This document shows, piece by piece, positions 19,086 to 31,500 of a stretch of 36,927 nt of DNA. Position numbers and translations under genes: made by a program. The stretch lies in NCBI GenBank assembly GCA_019693395.1, contig JAAMXP010001091.1:1-36927 (forward strand), read 5' to 3'. Source of the DNA: Ettlia oleoabundans (Eukaryota > Chlorophyta > Chlorophyceae > Chlamydomonadales). Under the pieces are notes generated by a model that saw only the letters and a program-made list of their open reading frames with translations, had not been told where the DNA came from and made no database searches. Every line of letters begins with the position of its first letter. Position 1 is the stretch's first letter.

Positions 19086-22000
19086 ATGGCCGCCCTAGCC
19101 TCGCACCCGGCGAGAGCTTGTCTACCTGCGCCGGCGGCTCGTTCAGCGGGCGTATCCAAAAGGCATTTTAGACACCAATGTACGCCGTCAGCCGCGCAGC
19201 AGCGTTGTTTGCCGTCATGGCAAGCCACCAGGCGGGAGCCGCTTGCTTGGGCTGCCGAGCGCCAGGCGCAGGTGGCCGCCAGCAGCAGCAGCGCAGTGGA
19301 ACCATCGACGGAGGCTGCCCACGCGGCATTAGCCTCCAGCGGCCCACAGCATGGAGGCGGCAGTGGTGGCGGCGGCAGTTTGGCAGCGACGAGTGACGTC
19401 GCGTCTATGCAGACAGGCAGCGCGGTCAGCAGCAGCACGCAACCGCAAGGGAGTCACGGTCTGCAAGAACCGTCACAATCGAACACAAGCAGCAGCACAG
19501 GAGCAGCAGCTCCTGTTGCTGCACTGAATGGCAGTACTGCCGGCAGTAGCAGCAGCAGCAGCAACGGTGGCAGCCTAGCAGAGCAACCACCTGAAGCGGG
19601 GCTGGTTCTGGATGCCCACGTGGGTGCAGTCGCCAGCAGCAGCAGCAGTCGTCGTGGCCCTACCAGCAGCAGCAGCAGCAGTGGCAGCATGGAGGCCTTG
19701 TCTCGGCAGGTGCCAACACCAGCCACCGAGGCTGCTGGGGCCGCTACTGCATCCTCAGGGATTGGGGTGCTGGATGCGCCAGGCACGCTGGAGGGGTCTG
19801 CTGAACAGAGACGAATCCGTGACTCGTGGGCGTCTCTCATGCGGTGGTCGCGGTACTTCAGGTGTGTGCTGGACACGTGGGTGCTCCCAGATGGGTACTA
19901 CACCACTGGGTGCTGCACAACTGGTACTACACTATTGTATGCTACATGACCCCAAACACCAAGGCTGTGTTGAAGCGACAGCGCGCTGCCTGCCATATTG
20001 CCTCTGCACTGCAATTTCATGCATACCGGGCTGAGGCAATAAGAAGTCTGGCATATGCAGTTGCTGTTCGCCACAGTGTATGCGCCTCCACGCACGATGT
20101 GACGCTCTAGTTTGCCTCCAAGAGGCTGCCGTTCCGTTCTCGCTTGCCGACCCGCCAGCCACATGACCTGCTTCCTTGCTAGACGTGTTGCGATTGTTGA
20201 TTCTAGTTCTATCTGCCAAGCAGGTCTCGCGAGGAAAGCAACGAGATTGTTGAGAAGCTAGAGAAGGTTGTTGTGTTTGGCGGCGGCAGCTTCGGCACGG
20301 CCATGGCAGTGTCCCTGGCTCGGCAACGAAAAGAGCTGCAGGTGGGTTGCCGCCTGTGCTCTGCATGTTAATTTCACATGACCATGGGGGGTTGCCCAGC
20401 TGCTGTGCGGCTCGGAATATGAGCACCTACGTGGTGGTGGTGTTTGCACCTTCGTCACCGCTGATTTGGCAGTTTTGAGGCACAGCATGTGCACACTCCA
20501 CAATATTTGATGGTGCAGGTGACGCTACTGCTGCGGGACCCTTACCTATGCAAGGACATTAACGAGCTCCATTGCAACACACGTTATTTGAAGGTTGGTG
20601 CAATGAAGGTCACATAGCTGCCTGACCCGGCTGGTAACTGCTTCAGTCGCACTAGTCTGGGTGCAAACCATGTTCTGCCTTCTTCAGCGGCAAACTTATC
20701 GGCAGGTTGCACATTCTCCTTCTTCCCTGGCATGTCGTCCTCCTTGGATATTGGGAGCCTTGTAAGCTTTCACCTTTTGCTTGACTTTTTGCATGTCTGC
20801 CTGCCCACCTGACGCTGTCTCCTCTTTTGCAGGACTACACTCTGCCGTGCAATGTAAACGCCACCACCTCCCCGCGGGAAGCCATTGCCGGGGCGCAACT
20901 GGCCATCCACGCCGTGCCAGTGCAGCACACGCGCACTTTCTTGCAGGGCATCAAGGCAAGCGGGGGTGGCCCGCTCAAAGGGAGGAGGAACAAGCATAAG
21001 CAGCATCCTGCTAGTCGCGCCCGCAAAGCTTGGCGCTGCATGATATGGGTAGTGCAGCTCTTCAACACCATGTTCGATTTACCCTCCTCCAGTCGCCTGC
21101 AGGACTTGTTGCCCTCCAACCTCACCATCATCAGTGTCAGCAAGGGCATTGAGGTGGCCACTGGGCAGGTTATGAGCGACGTCATACCCTCTGTTCTCGG
21201 CAAGAAACAGCCCACAGTGTATCTGTCAGGTGCGCATTTGGCCTGGTGGCCTGCCGGATTTGCCTTGTTTTGTATAGACAGGCAGGCAAAAAGGCTGGTT
21301 GGAGCGAGCTGGCCGGCTGCCGGTGCAGGGTGTTGCAATGCTTTTCAGGCGATGCAGCAGTTGCCACATCTCTCATCTCTTTCCCATTCCCACGCCATAC
21401 TAAATGTGCCCCGCCACCTTCCCACGATGACTGCAGGTCCCAGCTTTGCCAAGGAGGTGATGATGGGGAGGCCCACCTGCGTAGTGGCTGCATCCAAGGT
21501 GTGTGTGTTCGTCTGTATGTGGGCATGGAAGCTCCTTACCGCGGCCATGCACACACTCTTATCGGACATGCTGACACCGTCTAGCTAAGCAAGATCTCCC
21601 TCTTGTCGACAGTGTGCAACACCAGATGTGCCTGTAAAACCTTGGACCTGTTATGTGACCTGTCAGTTGCTGCTCTGGTGTGTTGCTGCTGCTCGCAGGA
21701 CAAAGCCCTGGCTAGAACAGTGCAGCGCCTGTTTGCCTCGCCAGACATGCGGGTCAACACATCCACAGGTGTGTTTAGGCAGCTGCAGCGCAGTACCAGC
21801 TTTTCAAACAGCGCAGCTTTGCTCATTTTGCAAGGTATAGCTATTGAACAGAGTGGCATTTGCATTCACATCTGGAAAGCGTTGGTGGCTGTAGCAGGTT
21901 GCCGCAACGGCGCCCCAGCCACAGCAGCGCTGATCCCTTATCACCATCTCCATAACAAGCGCTCTCTACTTAAACCTCTCTCTACTTCCTTGGATCCTGT

Positions 22001-23293
22001 CACTGAGACTTCTCCTGCTTCATTGTTCCCAGATGCCCTCAAAGCACTGTGGGATTAACACCGACATGTGCCTGCAGATGTGATTGGTGTGGAGATCTGC
22101 GGATCGCTGAAGAATGTGCTGGCTATAGCGGCTGGCATAGTGGAGGGTCTGGAGCTTGGGCCTAATGCCATGGCAGCACTGGTAGCACAGGTGCGCCCTT
22201 TGCACCCTTGGCTATCCTGATATTCTGGGCATTGGAAAAACAATCCCCAAAATTTGAGCACAGGAGTCCGCTTTGCAAGGGATGGTTGGCTGGGGCAGCG
22301 CACAGCCTCTGAACAGACATCACAGACTGCACTAGGTTGTGCTTTCATTTTCACCAGCAGCATACCCTGCAATAGATAAAGCTTGGCCTTCTGTTGAGGC
22401 ATCAGTAGGGAACCAGCCACGAGCCATTTGTACTTGCATTGCGATGCGCTTTGTGTCAGTTATTTTCTTTATCTACTTGCCTTGTCTGCAAGTGCAGGGC
22501 TGTGCTGAGATTCGATGGCTGGCCACCAAGATGGGCGCCAAGGCAGAAACCATAAGCGGCCTGTCAGGTGAGGCGCTGTACTCTGATGCTACACTTGTGC
22601 TGCTTTTTGCCTGTGTGCCCTCCTGGACCCATTGTTCGCACTGCCACATAATGTAGACCCAGCCATGTTGCATACGTAAGCCAGCATATGGAAATCCGCG
22701 GTATGCATCTTGCCCTTGCGGGGTGTTCCTGTTGAGCTGTGGCAGAGCCTGCCATTATACTGCCTGCTGCTGCCCACAGGCCTTGGAGATATCATGCTGA
22801 CCTGCTACGGCAGCCTGTCACGCAACCGCACCGTGGGTGTGCGCCTGGGGCGGGGCGAGAAGCTGGCAGACATATTGGCCTCAAGCTCGCAAGTGGCTGA
22901 GGGCGTGGCCACTGCAGGTGGGGGCATTTCAGTGGGCTGGAGAGACGCAATAGCAGTGCGTGGGTTTGGTTCAGCTGGCAGCGGCCTGCCAAGTTGCTCA
23001 ATTTGCCTTCTGCACCTGCCCAGACTGCCTTACTGAACTGCCTACCCTATGGGGTGCCTTTACCTAACTGCCTATCCTATTGGGTGCCTTTACCGAACTG
23101 CCTACCCTATTGGGTGCCTCCCTGTTACTTTTTCTTCTTGCCCCTGCATGCAGAGGTGGTGCTTGACTTGGCTCGCAAATACCGGGTGCAGCTCCCGGTG
23201 CTGACGGCTGTGGCGCAGGTGGTGGGTGGGCACCTCACGGCACGACAGGCTGTCTTTGATATTATGAACCTGCCGCAAATAGAGGAGCGTTAG
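19086..23293 (+). CDS. NAD-dependent glycerol-3-phosphate dehydrogenase, probably plastidial
   Basis: Reduces dihydroxyacetone phosphate to glycerol-3-phosphate for glycerolipid or glycerol synthesis. Eleven exons: 19086-19861, 20224-20341, 20519-20593, 20833-20955, 21103-21229, 21437-21498, 21699-21768, 22078-22190, 22498-22567, 22780-22917, 23154-23293; 603 residues. Residues 1-70 resemble a transit peptide. Residues about 70-255 are poly-Ser/Ala/Gly low complexity from AGC repeats. The Rossmann loop is [18 protein letters not shown] (about 274). SVSKGIE (K378), [14 protein letters not shown] (K462, the family's catalytic Lys) and [15 protein letters not shown] (R528, phosphate binding) are all present. 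The intron after 20955 has a GC donor (AAG|GCAAGC). No HAD-type phosphatase domain, known from some chlorophyte GPDHs, is seen. The start follows an in-frame stop. Confidence 0.95.
23031..23120. repeat. Three exact-length tandem copies of a 30-bp unit
   Basis: Copies at 23031-23060, 23061-23090 and 23091-23120 share the core AACTGCCTACCCTATTGGGT with 1-4 differences each. They lie in the last GPDH intron (22918-23153), close to the acceptor. A minisatellite, not coding. Confidence 0.9.
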
Positions 23294-23703
23294 GGACCCT
23301 CCATGAGGTGGAAGGGCATTAGGCGCAGCAACCCCAGTTACTGCATTTGGGCGCAACCAAATGGCTGCTAGTTGATGCTGGCACCCCCTGACATCTCAAA
23401 GCCAGCCGCCCACCCTAGCGTGAGAGCCTCGCGTGACAAACACAACCAGCGTTTTGCTGCAACTGCATGGGTCCCCCTCCAGTGTTGCGTGTGGCAGCAA
23501 AGAGTCACTGAGCACTTCTTCTTATATATTAGTGAGTTTTCCAGTCGCCACTGTAGTTTTGCCCCCCTCACACACGTTTTCCCCCTGCTTTCCATCCTGA
23601 ATCCCCTTGCACAGACAATGTCTTGCTAGCGATCATGCCAGGGCGCCACCAACCCCGCCTTGTGGGGGCCTTCGCTTTGTGAGCCACTTGTTTACCTGAT
23701 TTA

Positions 23704-23726
23704 NNNNNNNNCCCCCCCCCCCCCCC
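23704..23726. other. Sequence gap (8 N) followed by a 15-C homopolymer
   Basis: Positions 23704-23711 are N and 23712-23726 are all C. This is a short unresolved stretch, typical of a collapsed or unreadable homopolymer. The true length is unknown. Confidence 0.95.
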
Positions 23727-23906
23727 AGGTTTGCTGGTCACCTGACGCCGCTTCCACCGTGCCTCCTGGCCTTCACTTGCACCGCTTTTACGTTGCGTTT
23801 TTCTCCCACAAAGGCTGCGCCCTGTGAGGAGCGCGTGCGTATTGCAGCCCCTTGCATCCACTACTATTGCTTAGCTCCCATACTGCGATTGATCATAACA
23901 ATCGTC

Positions 23907-23911
23907 TTACA
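23907..23911 (-). terminator. Possible TGTAA poly(A) signal, distal
   Basis: TGTAA on the minus strand, about 295 nt beyond the SWC4/DMAP1 stop. TGTAA is the usual poly(A) signal in core chlorophytes. An alternative to the closer one at 24041. Confidence 0.4.
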
Positions 23912-24040
23912 GAATACATTCGCACTTAGCGTCTGCGATGTTGTGTGTGTGTGACCCACATAAGGTAACAAACACTTGGTGATTAAGCATTGAGCGCTGA
24001 AAGGGCCACAGTGGTATTCAAACCAACCAGACGGTGCCAC

Positions 24041-24045
24041 TTACA
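24041..24045 (-). terminator. Possible TGTAA poly(A) signal, proximal
   Basis: TGTAA on the minus strand, about 160 nt beyond the SWC4/DMAP1 stop. The context ATT|GTAAGT is equally a good splice donor, so the assignment is uncertain. Confidence 0.4.
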
Positions 24046-24204
24046 ATGCCCTCCAGGAACCTTCCGGGCGGCGCCTCATTCAATCTATTAAACTGTGCGC
24101 TGCCTCCTCTCGCCCTGATGGCCAGGAGCTCCATGCCTGCCTCAATATCCCACTCCCTGCCGCATTGCGTGCACCAAGTGCTGGTGCGCTCCAGACTTCT
24201 CAGC

Positions 24205-27200
24205 TCACTTGCCAGTGCGCTGCCGCTTTTCGCTGCGCGGCGTTTCGTCGGCATCCTCCTCCCGCTTGACGCGCTTCATCCCCGCCAGCAGGTGCTGCTT
24301 TGCCTGTACCGCCCGCTTGAGCTCCAGCAGCTCGATAACCTCCTTCTGCAGCATGGCACAGCATGGCACAGTCTGGTTGTGGCACAGCACAGCACAGCAG
24401 AGCGTGAAAACCTTACAAAATTGGCATGACCGCAGCATTACACAGCATAGCCGCAGCGCGGGCGCAGCACTGCAAAACATGACAGACCCTGGCACAGAGG
24501 AACACAGCGTAACATTGTCCGACCCTGCAATCACAGCAAGCAGCACAGCACAGCATGCCGGCAAAGCGCAGCAGGGTTTGAGGGACCACACCATGGCCCC
24601 GGCCGCGATCAGGCTAGTTAGCCAGGCCCAGCCCACCACAGATGGGACCGTATAGCGTCCGTGCACTCAGTATGGGTGAAACGATCACACGCTCACGATC
24701 CATAACAGACAAGACAGGTGCAAGGGAGCGTTACGCGCCTGCAAAGAGATGTATGCCCCGCAGACGGCGCGGGTGGGGCAGCGCGGGAATGCGTCCATCT
24801 TGATCTCCTGCAGCGCCCCTTCAAGCGCCTTGGCAGCTCTACAGGGGGTGAGAGCAGGAGAAAAGCGGGCGGGCGGGGAGCAGACAAGAGGGTTGGGCAC
24901 TTTGGTCACACAGGCAGTTAGGCAGGCAAGGTACAACAAGGGGGAAGACCAAAAACCCGACCTGGCACCAACAGCCCCCAACCTCAAAACGCAAACAGGA
25001 ACTGCTGCTACCCTGCGTTCTTTGCGCATGCGGGTGATTCCAAGCTATCAAACTGGGAAACAGTGTGCCACCTGAATGCCGTTTGACTAGAACGCATGGG
25101 AGCGATTTCGGGGTGGCAAGAGCTGTGCCACCCTAAGCCATATCTGTGTATTTATCGCAATAATGATGAAACACAGACTATGATACTCACTTGCCCTGCT
25201 GCTTGGCGGCCACGGCGTCCACAAGCTCCCGCGCCGCCGCTCCGCGGGCCACCGCCCCCTTCTCCGGCGCCTTGGGCTGCGCGTCCTCGTCGAACAGCGG
25301 CGGCACACCGGGGACCTCCTCGTTGGAAAACTCCGCCACCTGTGCCGGGAGCATAGAGGGAAGACCAGGCATGGGCAGTGGTGGAGCGAGAGCAGGTATG
25401 ACAGGGGGCAGCAAGGTGATAGCTTGCTGCCCTCTGTAGGGCAAGAGGGATACCTCTTACCCTGCAAGAGGACACCTCTTGCTTACCCATAGGTAACGTG
25501 TGTCATAAGGACAGATGAGAAGGGGAGAAAATGTCTGTACTTTTGGAGTGGGCTGAAATGGTGTGACACTTTAGCCGGGTGGTGTTGGCATCAGCAAAGG
25601 TGCTTGCCGACCACACACACACGCACCTCGCGTGCCACTGGCGCAGCAGGCCCCTGCAAGCCCGGTGCCGCAGCTGCTGCGGGGCCCGCCGCCGCCCGCC
25701 GTGCCGCCGCTTCCGCCTTGCGCTTCGCCTCGATGCGGGCTGCCTGCTGCAGAATTTCATTCTCTGCTTCATCTTGTTCCTTGCTGCGCTGCATGAGAAG
25801 CTCCAGCCCGCGTTTTCGTTTCTGCTCGTGCTGCGGGTTGAACGGATGCCGCACCTGCAGCGGCGGCGATGCAAGGGGGGCGGCAGCAGCGACAGGGAGG
25901 GTCAGGGTGCGAGACTGGCGACATTCCACAGACTTATGCCAGGCTGGCTGGCGGACAGCCTTCTTTATTCACCATCAAAAGCAGCAGCAGCTGACACCAG
26001 CCCGATAGCAGCAGCAGGCACTGCCAGCGGGACCAGTAATAGCCACACGGTAGGGCGAGAGAGAGGAAAGCAACCACACGCCAGCCAGCGGCAGGATGGC
26101 AGGCCGGCAGGCAGCAGGGAGCCATGCTGCCCGGCCACTTGTGACCTCCTGCCTGCCTGCCCCTGCTGCCAGCCGCGCGCGTGGTTGTAAGCAGCATGGA
26201 TTGAAGGAAGACAGGCATCTATGGGCTGGCAAACAGGTGACGACAAATCTATGGGCTGGCAAGCAGGCAGGGACAAAGGCCTGGAGGCATAGCGCAGCTC
26301 AGCACCAAGAGGCGAGCGTCGCTCACCAGTGTGTTGTTTGCCACGCTCTCGGGCCCTCCCTCCCTCCCCACCAGCAGCTGCCGTGCAACGCTGTAATACC
26401 GCGCCTTCAAGTCCTCTATGCTGCGCTCCGGCGCGCCCGGAAACTGCAAGCAGGGCATCCGGCGATAAATCGCCAGACAAAAACAGGGTTGCAAAGGTAT
26501 ACTGTGGCGAGGGGCTGGTTAGAAATGCGCTGATCCGCACGCCACACCCACATGGAAACACCAAAGAAGCAGGAAGGGGGGACAACCCATCACTGAAAAC
26601 AACAGAGAAGCGGGAAGGGGAACAAGCATAACTGAAAACACAATTAAGGCATGAAACGGGAACAATGCAGAAAGCAATCGCCAACAGCATATGGATCTCC
26701 AAGGCTGCTCCATAGCTGCTAAGAAAGAAGCGGCTGCCGCCGGGGTCACCTCGTATCTATCGGCAATCGCCACAAAGCGCAGCTCAAAGCGGGTGCACAT
26801 ATCCAGCAGGTAATCAGTTTCCTCCCGGCTCCACCCTGGCTCCCGCTTGATAAGGTTCTGGTACTCCTCATCGTTGTACCGCATGATGGGAGGCTGCGGC
26901 AAAGAAACAGGCAGTAGTAAAAACAACAAAAACAAGGGAAACGTGAGGTTTATCAATGCATGCTCAGCACAACGGCAATAGGCATGTGTGCGCAGCGCAA
27001 CAGCAAGGAATGGTGAATGCGCAGCGCAACACCGACAAAAAGGCATGCGCAGGGAAACAGCAATAATAATGCAAGCGCAGAGAAGGGGCGCCAAAGTGGC
27101 CTTGTGTAGCTCAGAAGCCCATGCTGCAGTCACCATGCCCAGCTCCCCAGCTGAGCGCACCTTCTTGTTGTACTTGGCAAAGGAGTACTCCCCGGTATCT

Positions 27201-28050
27201 GCGGGTTTGATTTTCCCCTGGGCATCACGGAAGCATTTCACCCAATGCTCCAACTCGAGGTCGTCGCTGCGTGCCGGGTTGCGGAACTTGCGCCACTGCG
27301 GCGGCAGCAGGCGGGGTGGGACAGAGCGGAATGGGCGGCTCTCGCAAGGGGAGCAAGACCAGCCTCGTCGGAATGCAGCAAGTCAAGTCTTGTTCCCCGG
27401 CTGCAATAAGTCAGGTATCCGTCCATGCCAATATGGCAGGCTGGAAATAACTCAGAAGGTGACGGGACTGTCCTAGTTTTATGGCAGGCTGGCACCAACC
27501 TGGAATGTGACGATCCCTCGTGGGTCCCGCCTCGCCTTCTCCTTCAGCCCCGCCACTCCCTCCTTCTTCCGGATGTCGCCCATCAGCTGGGAGGGCATGA
27601 GCGGGTGGCTGCCGCTCAGCAACGCGAAGGCCTCCCTGCAATGTGTCGGTATGGATCGAGGTCGGCATCGTGGATGGGGCGATGTCGAGCGACGACAGCA
27701 AAGCCATAGCGGCGCGGCTGATGGGTTGCAAGAAATGCAAAAAGGCAAGCATGTTTCAAATGTTTCCCATGGGAATGTGCCGGTTGCAGGTGATGCGAAG
27801 GATGTTGGCCGCTTGGTGTGAGGAGCGTATAGCGTGTGCTGCCCTACCTCCCCGAACTGGCCACCCTGCACGCCATGCATTTATGCCCAACTAAATATAT
27901 TGGTTGCTAACCAACCGCAGTTTCCTGCTAGCCGCCTTGCCTGCTCATTCCCTTGGGCTTGACAAGCTTGGGGGCCTCCGCCTTCTTGGACTTTGCCGCT
28001 GGCGGCATCCCCTCCCGGGGCACGCCCAGGATGTCCTTGACGTCACCCAT
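24205..28050 (-). CDS. SWC4: SWC4/DMAP1 homologue, SWR1/NuA4 chromatin complex subunit
   Basis: A nuclear scaffold subunit shared by H2A.Z-depositing SWR1 and NuA4 acetyltransferase complexes. Nine exons: 28050-27941, 27635-27500, 27295-27161, 26893-26750, 26443-26327, 25854-25627, 25339-25191, 24838-24739, 24345-24205; 419 residues, near the plant SWC4 size. It begins MGDVKDILGVPREG, a family hallmark. The SANT-like DMAP1 domain covers about 128-214: YNDEEYQNLIKREPGWSREE, TDYLLDMCTRFELRFVAIAD, then RSIEDLKARYYSVARQLL. A charged helix follows (HEQKRKRGLELLMQRSKEQD), then a C-terminal helix EVIELLELKRAVQAKQHLL and a basic tail KRQRTGK. The first intron has a GC donor (CAG|GCAAGG). The eighth appears to have GCGCGT, which is less certain. 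The stop TGA overlaps a possible donor AA|GTGAGC, so the very C-terminus may differ. Confidence 0.93.
24350..24575. repeat. GCACA-rich imperfect repeat tract
   Basis: The plus strand shows frequent CAGCACAGCA, GGCACAGCAT and related 5-10 bp words across the last SWC4 intron (24346-24738). It is low complexity, with no protein signal consistent with either neighbour. Confidence 0.6.
26219..26270. repeat. Short direct repeat in SWC4 intron
   Basis: ATCTATGGGCTGGCAA followed by A/GCAGG occurs at about 26219 and again at about 26249. It lies in the intron 25855-26326. Probably a local duplication. Confidence 0.6.
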
Positions 28051-28528
28051 GCCGTCGCCTCACTCCCGTGCAGCGTTTCAGCGCGAGTGCGCCCCGCAAG
28101 GGGCGGGAGCGAAGCGGCCTCTGATGCGCCCCGCTGTCAACTGCCCCCGATGGGGCGACGGCCGGCTCAGGCGGCCCTTGACACAGCGCTTTCGACGATG
28201 CACTTACGTTCCAGTGCCCAACTGCCGTGCCCTGTCGAAAACCAAAACTGCTCTTGAAGCTGGCGGGGAATACGGTCCCAAATGCGCGTCGAAAGATACC
28301 TTGTGTGTGCAATTGCGCCAATCTCGCTGCTACCGTCGCCCGAGCGAGCAAACTCCGGGCTGCAGTACCCCGCCGCACTACACAGACAGAAACAGAGAAG
28401 TTGAGTGCTTCTGGCGGTCAATGGAGCCAACTGCAATCTTACCCATCCGCCCCATTTGATCTGTCGCCCTTTCTAGCCCCTCCGCCGTCCCGATCTGCCG
28501 CGCCATTTTGTCAGGAGCCCTAGCAGCC
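28051..28528. promoter_or_regulatory. Bidirectional promoter region (SWC4 and KAB1-like)
   Basis: A stretch of 478 bp between two divergent start codons. Short open frames on both strands do not match any family I know. No convincing TATA box is visible. It should carry both 5' UTRs and promoters. Confidence 0.6.
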
Positions 28529-31500
28529 ATGGAATACAGAAAACTGGGGCACACTGGACTCAAGGTGAGGTGTTGGGGTCAATCATGGCAGCCGATCGTC
28601 GAGACTGGCCCCACGCACGCCAGCCCGCCACCGCCGCCCAGCTTCTGAGTAGGCACAGCCGCCTTGCGGGCAATTGGTTTCTGAATTTTGCAGGTCTCGG
28701 TGCTATCATATGGTGCATGGGTTTCCATGGGCAATCAGATTGGGGTGCCAGAAGCCAAGGAAATTATCGCGAGATGCTATGAGGGCGGCATTAACTTGTG
28801 AGTAGCGACGCAGGGGGTGCCTTGTCAGTTCTGTGTTGTTGCTGCTGCTGCCATGTGGACTCTGCATCCCTTGTTTGGCTGTTCCCGGATGTTGCGACTT
28901 GTGTCACAAGTCGCGGCATTGGTGAGTAATTAATTTGGAGGGATTTATTGATGCCTATGTTCCTGCACCTTTCCTTGGCTGCGCAGCTTTGACAATGCTG
29001 AGATTTACGCCAACGGCAAAGCAGAGGAAATTATGGGGCAAGCACTGAAGGAGCTGGGCTACCCCCGCTCTGATTACGTGCTCAGCACCAAAGTATTCTT
29101 TGGAAGCGGTGCGTGAGGCCCATCAAGCTTATTCACACAGGATGATGCCAAAAAGCACGCGGCAGTGCTCTTTTTTGTGGTGTATATTCCACCACTGTAG
29201 CCCTCACTGCCGCAACCCACAATTCGAGACTTCTCCCGTTGCCTATACTACATTTTTGGTGCAAGTGCAGGTAGCACGGCCCCCACCGGCAAGGGGCTCT
29301 CCCGCAAGCACATCATAGAAGGAACAAGAGGTGTGCGTGCACTCCATCTGGGCAGCATTGGGTCGGCTTTCGCCTATCGCAGACCTATGGCACAGGGCGT
29401 GTTGCGCTGTAGCTTAAACATGAGGCCTCAGTTGGTGAGACGCAGTGTGGCATGGGCCAGGGTTTACCTTCTTATCACAGGCTCACATGGCATGTATTGA
29501 CTAAGGCACACTTTGCAATGAATGTACCGCATGTCTTGCAGCCTCACTGCAGCGGCTGGGTATGGACTATGTTGACCTGCTGTTCTGCCACCGCCCTGAC
29601 CCAGAGACACCAATTGAGGAAACCGTGCGGGCCATGAACTGGGTGCGCTTCGGTGGCACATTGCGAGCCTTACAGACCCTCTTACTCATAGTTGCTTGTT
29701 CCCCCGAACTGCTTCCTTCCTTGGGTGGGACAGGTTTGAGGTTCAATCCTTACATATGTGTCTGCAGGTGATTGACCAGGGCTGGGCCTTCTACTGGGGC
29801 ACCAGTGAGTGGAGCGCGGAGCAAATAGAGGAGGCGTGGCAGGTGGCTGAACGGCTGGGTCTTATTGGGCCAGGTGACTGGCTGGCTTATACTAACCCTG
29901 CACCTGCTCTGCTGCTGTGCTGCACGTCCGCGGCTCTGCCCTCTGCTGCTGTGCTGCTCTGCTGTGCTGCTGCTCTGCTGCTGGGGGTGCTTGTTTACTG
30001 AGCTTGCCGTGCTGCTTTCTTGCTGGGACAGATTTGTGATTTTTACCTGCGATGCCGTTGCTGACCTGGCGCTGCTGGTACTTGGCCATTGGCGACCGGC
30101 ATATGGGTGGTGCCGCTTTGCTGCTCTGCACCTCGGTGCTGGTGCTCACCACTGCTTAGTTTGCTAATGCCCTGACAATGAAATATTTCCAGCTCGGGTT
30201 ACTAGCTGCTCCTGCGGCTTGAGTAAGATTGTCACCAGAAGTGCATGTTGCCTGCTGACATGCTGCCTGCCCTGCTGCCCATGCCACCGCCTCATGTGTG
30301 CACAGCTATGGAACAGTCCGAGTACAACTGCTTCCACCGACAAAGAGTTGAGGTAAGCTTGACAGATTGACCCGTCACTGCAAGCAAGGCTGCTTCTGCT
30401 TGCTGACAGACAAGTCCTGCTGCGGCGGCGTTTGCATTCAGGCCACAGAGAGGCCAGTGCTTATGCTGCACACTGCTTGGAAGCTTAGAATCTGACCTGA
30501 GGTCGCGACCTTGCCTACTCTAATCAACAGTTGAGGTCACCAGTTGAAACAAAGTCAGCAATTGAATGGATTTTCCGAGCTGTTTTTGTTTGCAGGAAGA
30601 GTACCAGCCACTCTACTCCAAGCGAGGCACGGGCCTCACCACCTGGAGCCCCCTGGCCTCTGGAATCCTCACAGGTGGGCGCCTACCCACGCCTAGCTGC
30701 CCCTTGTTGGCCTTCTCACAACAAGTCAGCAGCTGGCTGCTCTGCCGGGGTGCAGTGCGGTGTTGCCTGGCTGTGCAGGTCAGCATCTCAGCTAAACTGC
30801 ACTTTGCACGGCTGCAAATTAACCGGTCAGGCTGCTCAGCCTGACATACCTGTGCTCTACAGCTCCCCTCCTGTGCACTTTGCCATGGGGTCGGCAGCGC
30901 TATGGTTTGCTCGGCTGCACGGGTGCAATGTATCTGCCATTCCTGCTGCAGGCAAGTACAGTGGCGGCGTCATTCCAGACGGCAGCAGGATGACGGTAGA
31001 GCGGTACAAGGTTGGTGATGGCCTGGCTGGGCCCCCACACTAAAAATCGCTTACTGCAACCTTTGAAGGAGTCATGCACCACAGCGCTGTTGCTTTTGCA
31101 AGTTGTCAGGATGCAACTCAATTTGTTGATTCTGCATGCTGTGCTGGTTTGTGGAAACTGCTGTCTGCACCAACGTTGCGTTCTTAGTTGCAGCATGAAG
31201 CTTCCCTGGTGAAGCCCTCGTGAAGGTGGTGTCGAGCAGCGCCTAGCACCCAACACATGTGCACCCGGCCCCCCCGCCTGCAGCACCTGGCCCAGACAAA
31301 GTTGGTTGAGAAGCGGGCCCAGATCGACACAGTGGACGAGCTCAAGCCCCTGGCAGAAGAACTGGGCTGCTCCCTGGCCCAGTTGGCGCTAGCTTGGTGT
31401 GCACGCAACCCGCATGTGTCTACCGTCATCACAGGGGCAACCAAGATCGCACAGGCGAGTGGTGTACGTTCAAAGCCTCGCCTGGAACTCTTCGCAACTC

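Larger units (their letters stand above)
23294..24204. other. Convergent intergenic region with assembly gap
   Basis: About 910 bp lie between the GPDH stop and the SWC4/DMAP1 stop, which point towards each other, so this should hold two 3' UTRs. No plus-strand TGTAA was found for GPDH. Two minus-strand TGTAA sites serve SWC4. The 8-N gap and the C15 run lie in the middle. A minus-strand frame at 24204-24047 could be an extra SWC4 exon (see findings); otherwise no gene is evident. Confidence 0.6.

Noticed and set aside
25965..26702. Minus-strand open frame (245 codons)
   Set aside because: Covers SWC4 introns and reads exon 26443-26327 in the wrong frame; the true frame gives the conserved DMAP1 sequence.
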